64,000 nt of DNA, taken from Luteolibacter ambystomatis. GTDB lineage: Bacteria; Verrucomicrobiota; Verrucomicrobiia; Verrucomicrobiales; Akkermansiaceae. A program made the translations under genes and the position numbers. The DNA is taken from assembly GCF_018137965.1 (NCBI RefSeq), contig NZ_CP073100.1, positions 3,793,754 through 3,857,753 of the forward strand. Reading direction: 5' to 3'. A model generated the notes under the pieces. That model made no database searches, was not told where the DNA came from, and worked only from the letters and a program-made list of their open reading frames with translations. This document shows positions 9,464-16,470 of the stretch, one piece after another (the stretch's first letter is position 1; each line of letters starts with the position of its first letter).

Positions 9464-10120
9464 TCAGACGCCGATCTGGTTCTCGAGGCTGGCGAGGCGC
9501 TGCACCTTCTGCTTGGTGGAGGCACCTTCGGCGCTCACGCTGCTGGTCTTGGAACGCAGCGCGCTGACGCGGGAGGAACCGCCGGCCTGGCTGATGGCGG
9601 AGTTCTGGGCCTTCACTTCCTGGTTGATGGAGTTGACCTGCTTCTCGGCCTCGATGCGCTCTTGCTTGATTTCCTGCTTCAGGCGCTGGAGTTCGCCCTT
9701 GTTGCCGCTGGCTTTGGCGGCGCGGACTTCGCTCTGGAGCGAGGCGATGCGGCCATCGAGCTTGCGGTTGTAGGCGACGGCGGCGCGGCGGTGGCTCTCG
9801 GCTTCCGCGATGCAGGCGTCCAGCCACTCTTCCGTGGACTTGTACTTGGCCTTCTGGTTGGCGACGTGGGTGCCGTAGGCGAAACCACCCGCACCACCGA
9901 GGGCCGCACCGATCAGGGCACCACGGCCGGCATTGCCGGAGGCGGCACCGATCAGGCCACCGAGGGCCGCACCACCAAGGGCGCCGATACCGGCACCCTG
10001 GGCTTGCGTCAGACGGCCGTCCTGGGTGTCAGCGCAACTGGTGAGAAGAAGCGAAGTGGCGCCCACAAGCGAGGTGCAGAGCATCACGGAGCGACGGGCA
10101 AGGGGATTCTTGGGGTTCAT
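9464..10120 (-). CDS. Lipoprotein with glycine zipper and coiled coil
   Basis: 218 residues from the ATG at 10120. The signal peptide ends in LLTSC. Residues 40-85 are a long glycine zipper (repeated GALGGAALGG / GALIGAALGGAGG). Residues 95-190 are a charged coiled coil. This architecture, a lipid anchor, membrane-inserting Gly zipper and periplasmic helix, is seen in outer-membrane-associated proteins that may stabilise or perforate the envelope; its exact role is unknown. It is the first gene of the lipoprotein run and has a plausible sigma70-type promoter just upstream. Confidence 0.82.
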   Translation of the reverse strand: MNPKNPLARRSVMLCTSLVGATSLLLTSCADTQDGRLTQAQGAGIGALGGAALGGLIGAASGNAGRGALIGAALGGAGGFAYGTHVANQKAKYKSTEEWLDACIAEAESHRRAAVAYNRKLDGRIASLQSEVRAAKASGNKGELQRLKQEIKQERIEAEKQVNSINQEVKAQNSAISQAGGSSRVSALRSKTSSVSAEGASTKQKVQRLASLENQIGV

Positions 10121-10145
10121 CGTTTTATATGTTAGAAACCGATAG

Positions 10146-10175
10146 GTTATGCTCGGAAGACCAAGCATTTGTCAA
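10146..10175 (-). promoter_or_regulatory. Putative sigma70-type promoter of the lipoprotein run
   Basis: On the minus strand TTGACA (10175-10170, consensus -35) and CATAAC (10151-10146, -10-like) are 18 bp apart and point at the ATG at 10120, leaving a leader of about 20 nt. Confidence 0.45.
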
Positions 10176-10232
10176 TTCCGTTCGTGATGCGTTCCGGTCA
10201 CGGACAAAGGGCGAATTGCAATGCACCAGTCG

Positions 10233-10373
10233 GGTAGCCGGAGTCGTAAGACTTCGGGCTGGGGAGATTTCCCTCTACCCCCCTACGCGCCAATTCGACT
10301 GATCGTCATCGAACTGGAGGTGCATGAAACTCCGCAGCCCGACCCAACCTGAAGTCTCACGACTTCAGCTACC
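10233..10373. repeat. Pair of inverted REP-like repeats
   Basis: Two ~27-bp elements of consensus GGTAGCYGRAGTCGTRAGACTTCRGG lie head-to-head, at 10233-10260 (plus orientation) and 10347-10373 (inverted). Each is itself partly palindromic around AAGTCGTRAGACTT. They occupy the space between the kinase stop (10378) and the lipoprotein promoter, like a bacterial interspersed REP pair. They could act as a transcription boundary. Confidence 0.65.
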
Positions 10374-10377
10374 TCTC

Positions 10378-13300
10378 TCACTCTGCCGTATTCCCCTCGC
10401 GCGCGACCTGCCCGGCATTGTCCAGGACAATGGCATCATCCACCGGCCCCGGCGAAACCTTGTTCGACTTCGCGCTGCCGCTCGCGCCATCCGCGAAGAT
10501 CGCCGCCACCGAATTCCCGGTGAAGGTGCTGTTGGAAAGGTCCGCCTTCACGCCCGCGAAAACCACGCCACTGTCGCCGTGCTTCGCGAACTCACAGCGA
10601 TCCACCTTCACCGCCGCGCCGCCGCCATCAGCGAACAAGCCGGTGAGACCGTTTTCGAAACGCGAGCTCTCCACCGTGATCGCCCCGCCCTTCTCGGCAT
10701 GAATGCCGTGCTCGCGGTTGCGCTCAAGCTGGCAGTCGGACAGCTTCAAAATCGCGGCACTGCCGGATTCGATGCCACTGGTCTTGTTGTCGCAGATCGA
10801 GGTCTTGCCAGAAGCATTCAGGGATGAACCTTCACCGGAGACGAGAATGCCGCAACCGGACTGGCTGTTCGACACCTCGCAGCCGACCAAATGCATCCCC
10901 GCACCACCGCTGACCTCAATGCCATTGCGGCTGTTCCGCGAAACGATCGAGCCGGAGCTGATGCGAACCGTCGTGCCCGGATCGGAGGCGAGGATGCCGC
11001 AGCGGTTTTCCGAAACCGATCCCTGGTCGAGATCGACCGAGGCCCCCGCACTCGCTTGAAGACCGCACCAGCGGTTGCGCAGCACACGGCAACCGGACAG
11101 ACGCACCGTGGCCTTGTTGATCATGGAAACGCCGCTGCCCATCCCGCCATCGATCACGCAACGGTCGAGCGTGGCATTCGCCCCGTCCGCCACCAGCACC
11201 AGCGGCGGCGAGCTTTCCGGGCTGCCGGTCGCCTCGCGGCGCGCATCGCGGATGACGAGGCCGGAAATCTTCACCTCCACCTTGCCCTTGATCGCGACGA
11301 GGCTGTTGGTCGCCGCGGCGTTCTCGATCACCGCGCCATCGGAAGCATTCAAGGTGATCGCCTTGGTGATGGAGATGGCTTCCTTGTAGGTACCGCCCGC
11401 GATCTCGATGGTGCCGCCGGGCGCACACTTGGCCACGGCTTCCGCCAGCGTCGCGGCCTGACCGGGAACCTTCACCTGCTTCAGCGAATTATCACTGGCA
11501 GTCGGCGGTGGCTGGGACGGCGTGGGATCGTTCCTCGTCGGAGTGGTCGTGGTCGGAACGTTCTGCTGTGGAGTGTTGGCAACCGTTTGCTTGGCCACCT
11601 GCGACGGCTTCTTGAACCACCACCATGCCACCGCACCGCCAACCCCGATCACGCCCAGCAGCAGCACCGCGGCGATGGCCACGATCAGCTTCACCGGCTT
11701 TGGCTTGGCAGGCACCGCAGTGGCGGTCGCCGTCGCACCGGCCACCGGTGGCGGCGTGGAAACGGACGCGGACGCCCCGCCCGGAAGTTGCGGCGGCTTC
11801 GCCAGCGTCTCCATGCTGCGGGCCACGGTGGCTCCGGCGGACATGCTCACCGAAGGCGAATACATCGAGCGGCTCACTGTTTCCGACGCCATGCCGGTCA
11901 CGCCGGGGAGGCGTTCTTCCATCGACAGCCGATCCACGATCTCGCCGCACGAACCCGCCGGATTCAGCCCGGAAACCACCTGGCCGAGATAGCGGTTCGA
12001 GCGTTCGGAAAGACGCGGCACCGCCGGATAGGCGCGGTTGTTGAGAAACGCGGCGGGCGGCAGCGGACGACCGCCGAGCAGGTGGTAAAGGCAGGCCGCG
12101 AAGCGGATCGGCAGCGGCGCATTCACCGAGCCGCTGATGGTGCTGGCCGTTTCCCGCGAACTCTTCTCCGCGGTCACGGACGGCAGGAAGACGGCGATGG
12201 CGAAGCCGGTGGCCTCCGGTTGCTCCGGCGACTCCAGCAGGTGCAGCAGCGCCGGGTGCATCTCCATCGCATCCAGTCCATCGCGCCCCACCAGATCCAG
12301 CCCGGTGGCCAGTGCCCGGATGCGCGGCAGCAGGTCGGACGCGGGCGGCACGCCACCGAGGCGCAGCCAATCCAGCGCGTCCTTGCCGGTCAATGCGGGC
12401 CATGCGACCGAAAGCCAGCCCTCGCCGCGATGCAGCACCACCCGGCCAAGCCCCAATGCGGCCGCATGGCGCTTGAGCAGATGCCCCTGCGGCACCACCA
12501 GTTCCTCGATGGAAGGATCGGGCTTTTCAAAAAGCTGCACGTCCCAGGTCCCCTCCTCCTTCGGCGAGGTGGCCTTGAACAAAATCCGGCAACCGTCCGC
12601 CGCGGGTGCATCGACCGCCGACCACACGGTTCTCCAATCCGCGGCATCCGCCTGCTCCCAGGCATCCGCCGGGTTCTCCGGCACGGCGGGCGTGGCAGCG
12701 GCGGACTCACCGCCGATCACCGACCACGGTACCGGCTGCACCGGGAAATCGGCGGCGAAAGCGCGCTCGATCACCGCCACGGCGGCGGCACCATCGGCCG
12801 GGCGTAGCGCCGGGTCCACCTGCAGGAACGCCCCGATGGCCTCCTGCCACGCGGGCGGCAGGTTCACCAGCAGCGGCGCATAGGTTTGCGCGGCGAGGCG
12901 GCGGTCCAGCACCTGCGACAGATCGCCGGTATCGAGGTGGGAACCGGTCAGCAGCCACAGGAAAGCCGCGCCGAGCGAGAATACATCGGACGCCTTCGCG
13001 GCCTGGCCGCGGAGCTGTTCCGGCGCGGCGAAGAGCGGCGTGCCGATCACCGGATCATTGGCCGGATTGCCGGATTCGGTGTCCGTTTTCCCGGCGAGGC
13101 CGAAGTCGATGAGCTTCAGCGAAGCCGCATCGCCCTCGCGCGCGATCAGCAGGTTCGAGGGCTTGATGTCGCGGTGGAGGATGTTCTGCGAGTGGGCATG
13201 GCCCAGCGCGGCGGCGGATTGGTGGAACCACGCCAGCGCCACGGCGGGCGGTGGAGTGCCCTTCGCATTCCGGAAATCCTCCAGACTGCCGCCCTCGCAG

Positions 13301-13590
13301 AGATCCATCACGTAGTAGAGCAGTCCGGCGTTCTCGCCGAAATCGAGGATGCGGGCGATGTGCGGATGCGTCAGCGAGGCCGCGGAACGCGCCTCCGCCA
13401 GGAAGCTCTGGCCCTGCCGCGAATCCGCCTGCGCCCGGCGGCGCAGGATCTTCAGCGCGGCGATGGTATCGAGGTGGACATGCTTCACCTTGAGCGTCGT
13501 CCCGCCCGAGCCGGAGCCCAGGACGTCCGCCGCTCCGGAAGGGTTGGAAAGGACCTCGTAATTGCCGAATTTCTCGCCGGGTTGGACCAT
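10378..13590 (-). CDS. Transmembrane Ser/Thr protein kinase with extracytoplasmic beta-helix
   Basis: 1,070 residues from the ATG at 13590 (a TTG seven codons upstream is an alternative). The Hanks-type kinase domain covers about residues 10-270. It has a degenerate Gly loop, the Lys in AALKIL, the catalytic HRDIKPSNLL, metal-binding DFG in LIDFGLAG, and APE in FAAPEQLRG. A long linker region follows, then one transmembrane helix near 640-660 (LIVAIAAVLLLGVIGVGG). A Thr/Pro-rich spacer leads to about 370 residues of parallel right-handed beta-helix, recognisable by repeated short strands with N-x-x-x-GI and V-x-x-S patterns. The kinase would phosphorylate cytosolic Ser/Thr and the beta-helix would bind an envelope ligand or glycan. 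It would be the direct downstream neighbour of an FHA-ABC transporter but for the retron island. Confidence 0.92.
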   Translation of the reverse strand: MVQPGEKFGNYEVLSNPSGAADVLGSGSGGTTLKVKHVHLDTIAALKILRRRAQADSRQGQSFLAEARSAASLTHPHIARILDFGENAGLLYYVMDLCEGGSLEDFRNAKGTPPPAVALAWFHQSAAALGHAHSQNILHRDIKPSNLLIAREGDAASLKLIDFGLAGKTDTESGNPANDPVIGTPLFAAPEQLRGQAAKASDVFSLGAAFLWLLTGSHLDTGDLSQVLDRRLAAQTYAPLLVNLPPAWQEAIGAFLQVDPALRPADGAAAVAVIERAFAADFPVQPVPWSVIGGESAAATPAVPENPADAWEQADAADWRTVWSAVDAPAADGCRILFKATSPKEEGTWDVQLFEKPDPSIEELVVPQGHLLKRHAAALGLGRVVLHRGEGWLSVAWPALTGKDALDWLRLGGVPPASDLLPRIRALATGLDLVGRDGLDAMEMHPALLHLLESPEQPEATGFAIAVFLPSVTAEKSSRETASTISGSVNAPLPIRFAACLYHLLGGRPLPPAAFLNNRAYPAVPRLSERSNRYLGQVVSGLNPAGSCGEIVDRLSMEERLPGVTGMASETVSRSMYSPSVSMSAGATVARSMETLAKPPQLPGGASASVSTPPPVAGATATATAVPAKPKPVKLIVAIAAVLLLGVIGVGGAVAWWWFKKPSQVAKQTVANTPQQNVPTTTTPTRNDPTPSQPPPTASDNSLKQVKVPGQAATLAEAVAKCAPGGTIEIAGGTYKEAISITKAITLNASDGAVIENAAATNSLVAIKGKVEVKISGLVIRDARREATGSPESSPPLVLVADGANATLDRCVIDGGMGSGVSMINKATVRLSGCRVLRNRWCGLQASAGASVDLDQGSVSENRCGILASDPGTTVRISSGSIVSRNSRNGIEVSGGAGMHLVGCEVSNSQSGCGILVSGEGSSLNASGKTSICDNKTSGIESGSAAILKLSDCQLERNREHGIHAEKGGAITVESSRFENGLTGLFADGGGAAVKVDRCEFAKHGDSGVVFAGVKADLSNSTFTGNSVAAIFADGASGSAKSNKVSPGPVDDAIVLDNAGQVAREGNTAE

Positions 13591-13799
13591 GATGCGCGTG
13601 GGGTGAAGCAAGCCGGAGGCCAGAGCACAGGCTTAGCGTCGCGATGCTAGCCTGCGAATGGAGCGAACGTCAATGCGGGGGGCTATTCGGAGGCCACTTC
13701 AGATGTTTATAGTTTATGCCCGCGACCTCTTTGTGGTAAGAGTCTTTCATTCGGCATCTCTACTTAAAAACAATTCCCGCCTCTTTACAGAGCATCAAG

Positions 13800-14102
13800 A
13801 TGAAAACATATGCAATAATCTATCGCGGAGAAAAACAAGATAGAATTTACGCCATCTACGAAACAATATCAAAATTATTTAACGTCATCAGTTGTGAGTT
13901 CGATGACGGAATTTGCTTCGTAAAAACAAATGAATCGCCCGAGCGCTCACTTGAGCGCATCGCGACAAATATGGAGCTGAATTTAGCCGACACCATATAC
14001 ATATTCAGAATATCCAAAGAATATACCGCAGCGGGAACAACCAAAACAATACGCGCTCTCGATGCCGCTCTAGAAGAAGACAGCCAACACACTCATTCTT
14101 AA
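13800..14102 (+). CDS. Small ferredoxin-fold-like protein (Cas2/SinR-like layout) next to the retron
   Basis: 100 residues, AT-rich codons like the rest of the island. The predicted order is strand (KTYAIIY), helix (IYAIYETISKLF), strand (VISCEF), strand (GICFVKT), helix (SPERSLERIATNM), strand (DTIYIFRIS). That is the beta-alpha-beta-beta-alpha-beta order of ferredoxin-like folds such as Cas2 and SinR/VapD-type proteins. This is an inference from pattern only. It is convergent with the reverse transcriptase gene and their TAA stops share the palindrome TTAA at 14099-14102. It could be a third accessory protein, an antitoxin-like regulator or an unrelated passenger of the island. Confidence 0.6.
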   Translation: MKTYAIIYRGEKQDRIYAIYETISKLFNVISCEFDDGICFVKTNESPERSLERIATNMELNLADTIYIFRISKEYTAAGTTKTIRALDAALEEDSQHTHS

Positions 14103-15061
14103 GAACCCAATCCAAATCTCTCGACTGATTTGGCATAAGACAAGTGCCCCAATGCGACATCCTCAGATTCCGGGCTCAGCTTGCCACTATTTTCAAGATG
14201 TCGCAAAGCTCGGATTCTATTGCGATATCCCTTCGTTAGACGAGGCACATCCCCACTGACGAGCAAACCGTAAACCTTAAGTCGATTGGGACGCCTTGAA
14301 AATCGGGTCTTGGAGCTGGATATCGACCATCCCGCAGCAGTCACGATTTCCAGAATCTTATTTTCGAGATCAGGAGGGGGATTTCCCCGTCCCGAAATCA
14401 CAATATCGTCTGCATATCTAGTATACACCAGCTCATTGTCCAAAGAATAATTTTCAATCAAAACATCAAACTCCGAAAAACATATATTCGAGAGCACTGG
14501 ACTACAAGGTGCGCCTTGAGCCAAGTTCCCATTCAGGCAAGAAAGTTTAGAAAAAAGCTCGGCTCCTTCGGCAGGAAATCCAAATTTGATCAAGCTTTGC
14601 GTAACTCGCGATTGGGCTGTCGTTTGAAAAAAGTTCTCAATGTCGGTGGAAAATACCCAGTCTTGCGAGCAATGCCTCGCAGCTCCGTCAATAGCGGATA
14701 TTTTAGGAATGAACCCAACGACGGATGGGGATAATTTTAGATTATTAGCCAGATGAAAACCGGCCCATTTTTGAATTACTTTAAGGGCAACCCTTGGAGC
14801 ATCAATTCGTCTAAACTTGCCATTACCCTTCGGCAAATAAAATGTCCTATAGTATCTATCAGGGTTTTTGCACATTGCGCCAATGAATCTTGGCGAATAG
14901 CCAAAAAGCACTCCCAATGTTGCTTTTGAAACAATCGGTGGAAATCCAATTTCCACAAGCGCAGACAAAGAGCTCGCAGCCGAAGAATTATCTTCTACCC
15001 CACAAGCGAGAAAAAGACGGTGGAGCGAATCGAAAGAAACAAGGAGTGGCGGTGCGTTCAC
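14099..15061 (-). CDS. Retron-type reverse transcriptase
   Basis: Up to 320 residues. Motifs in order: RRIDAPR at 84-90, GAARH at 126-130 (a variant of the retron NAxxH), FSTDIENFF at 137-145, QGAPCSP at 182-188, the catalytic YADD at 216-219, and VYG at 253-255 in the position of the retron VTG. The enzyme would prime on a guanosine of its cognate RNA and make branched multicopy single-stranded DNA. The GTG start at 15061 reads through the a2 arm of the RNA, so translation may start later, for example at GTG or TTG codons near residues 32-36. The RNA gene lies immediately upstream on the same strand, the standard retron order. The gene is AT-rich and probably horizontally acquired. Confidence 0.93.
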   Translation of the reverse strand: MNAPPLLVSFDSLHRLFLACGVEDNSSAASSLSALVEIGFPPIVSKATLGVLFGYSPRFIGAMCKNPDRYYRTFYLPKGNGKFRRIDAPRVALKVIQKWAGFHLANNLKLSPSVVGFIPKISAIDGAARHCSQDWVFSTDIENFFQTTAQSRVTQSLIKFGFPAEGAELFSKLSCLNGNLAQGAPCSPVLSNICFSEFDVLIENYSLDNELVYTRYADDIVISGRGNPPPDLENKILEIVTAAGWSISSSKTRFSRRPNRLKVYGLLVSGDVPRLTKGYRNRIRALRHLENSGKLSPESEDVALGHLSYAKSVERFGLGS

Positions 15062-15229
15062 GGGTCAAAAGCGAAGTGTTGAGAACTTCCGTTGAGATCC
15101 GGCGGCCATGCGGCGATCCGAACCGAAGGGGCGGTCGCCGCATGGCCGCCGGCCCTTCTGTCGTAGACCTCTGCTAATGAGGATGATGCACCCTCTCGCA
15201 GTAGAGAGATGCGCACCGCCACTCCTTGG
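15040..15229 (-). ncRNA. Retron msr-msd RNA
   Basis: Read on the minus strand. The a1 arm (15228-15212) and a2 arm (15056-15040) are perfectly complementary over 17 nt (CAAGGAGTGGCGGTGCG / CGCACCGCCACTCCTTG). After a1 come two msr hairpins: CTCTC-TACTGC-GAGAG (15208-15193) and CCTC-ATTAGCA-GAGG (15182-15168). The msd then has an 18-bp perfect stem (15152-15135 with 15116-15099) and an 18-nt loop. A minor hairpin follows before a2. A branching G near the end of a1 is expected but cannot be fixed by eye. The RNA lies between the stop of the 242-residue partner gene (15237) and the reverse transcriptase, and its 3' arm overlaps the start of the RT frame. Total length is about 190 nt. Confidence 0.9.
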
Positions 15230-15236
15230 GAAATCT

Positions 15237-15965
15237 CTACCATTTTTTCCTCGCTAGTTCAAGAGCCCTTTTTACATCAGAAGAACTTCTCGATCGATGA
15301 GAAGCAAAAATGTACAAAGAAGCATGAGTCGGCACATAGTTTCCCGATTCTTGCCAAATGACCCATTTCTTCTTTCGAAGCCGATCTATGACCAACAGAA
15401 CTTGGGCTACCGAAATCGCGGATGATCGAGTCGACTGAAAATTCAATGCACTACATATTTTCTCCGCAGAAACAGGAGAATTCCGCAATATGATTTGGAG
15501 TACCTCTGCTTCAGCTAAATGATCTGTAAATCTTGCTTCAAAGAGGATATTCGTATTGCGATATTCAAGAGACTCGAAAACCGAGTTTGCTACTTTGGTG
15601 ATTTTTTTAGTTGTTTCCTTTGTTAGCTCATCTTCATGGCAAAGCAGTGAAATCGAAACAGTTGGTTTAAAGGATCTAAGATTTTCAAGATTGATCGAAT
15701 CGACTAAAATTCCAACAGCCTCTGCAATGAGTGCCCCAAGACTTTGCGTGATCGTATCGCGCAGCCTATCCGCGTGCCGAACGATCATGACTTCGGAATC
15801 AATTAACTGAGACACTTTGCTACGTAATGTCGAAATCTGCCTTTCCGTTGCTTGAACTGTGTCGTCAATGATCAAGAATGTCACTTCCGGGCCTTCTTCT
15901 ATTTTAGAATTCTTATACCGACCTCGCGAAAAATCGCGAATGAATTCCCTGATAAGATCATTCAT
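15237..15965 (-). CDS. Retron-associated protein with C-terminal winged-helix-like region
   Basis: 242 residues from the ATG at 15965, which overlaps the stop of the HEPN-like gene by 4 bp (ATGA); an upstream ATG at 15986 gives 249. The N-terminal ~140 residues alternate strands and helices (TFLIIDDTVQ, VMIVRHADR, VSISLLCHEDE) like an alpha/beta sensor or nucleotide-binding fold, but I find no Walker, GSxxxxD or toprim motif. Residues ~160-215 look like a winged helix (ILRNSPVSAEKICSALN followed by a recognition-like helix and a KKKWVIW wing). The gene ends 8 bp before the retron RNA. Order and spacing suggest it is a retron accessory or effector; the function is unknown. Confidence 0.75.
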   Translation of the reverse strand: MNDLIREFIRDFSRGRYKNSKIEEGPEVTFLIIDDTVQATERQISTLRSKVSQLIDSEVMIVRHADRLRDTITQSLGALIAEAVGILVDSINLENLRSFKPTVSISLLCHEDELTKETTKKITKVANSVFESLEYRNTNILFEARFTDHLAEAEVLQIILRNSPVSAEKICSALNFQSTRSSAISVAQVLLVIDRLRKKKWVIWQESGNYVPTHASLYIFASHRSRSSSDVKRALELARKKW

Positions 15966-16459
15966 AATCCTAAGATAATTCTGCACTCGGATAGAATCCC
16001 TACATGTTTTCTCATTTCGGAGTGCAAAGTTTCTATTGTTGAGAGCTTATGATTATTCAGAATAAGAGCTCCATTTACTAATTCCGCTTTAAATTCCGGG
16101 CTATAATCAGCAATACATCTAATAGCGTAACCTGCTGTGAGTAGCTTGGCCATCTCCATGATGGAATGTTCAATTCGCCCTCTGAGTCTGCCGTATTCTT
16201 TCGCGGTGACTAAACTTTTTTTTCGAAGGTGTTCTAACTGCTCGATAGATTCCTTTTTGACACTTGATTTTAAATAATCCGGAAGGGCTTTGTGTCCGAT
16301 TTTAAGCCAATTTTTATGAATATTCGGAAGAGTTGTTCTTAATTCCCAATAACAAGCGTAATAAAATCGATTGAATGCACTGCGTCCAAAGGTATCGATT
16401 TTTGCTGCCGCATCTAAACCGCTAGCATAATCTTTAAGATGTAAAGCTACGTCCAGCAT
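15962..16459 (-). CDS. HEPN-like protein of the retron operon
   Basis: 165 residues, all-helical and AT-rich. The N-terminal helix pair FGRSAFNRFYYACYWELR resembles HEPN proteins, and an R-x4-H motif (R93-GRIE-H98) sits in the second half, as in HEPN ribonucleases. The later CIADYSPE fits the ADY segment of the same superfamily. HEPN proteins are often toxic RNases in defence and toxin-antitoxin systems. The start lies 11 bp beyond the stop of the FHA-ABC gene on the same strand, so it may be read through from that gene. Its stop overlaps the next start (ATGA). Assignment to HEPN is by pattern only. Confidence 0.62.
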   Translation of the reverse strand: MLDVALHLKDYASGLDAAAKIDTFGRSAFNRFYYACYWELRTTLPNIHKNWLKIGHKALPDYLKSSVKKESIEQLEHLRKKSLVTAKEYGRLRGRIEHSIMEMAKLLTAGYAIRCIADYSPEFKAELVNGALILNNHKLSTIETLHSEMRKHVGILSECRIILGL

Positions 16460-16470
16460 CTTTCACGAAG

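Noticed and set aside
15058-15243. A 61-codon minus-strand frame between the retron partner gene and the RT
   Set aside because: It spans the retron RNA stem-loops; its codons are explained by RNA pairing, and no protein feature is seen.
15237-16459. HEPN-MNT toxin-antitoxin pair
   Set aside because: The partner has no GSxxxxD nucleotidyltransferase motif, and both genes are tied to a retron RNA and RT.
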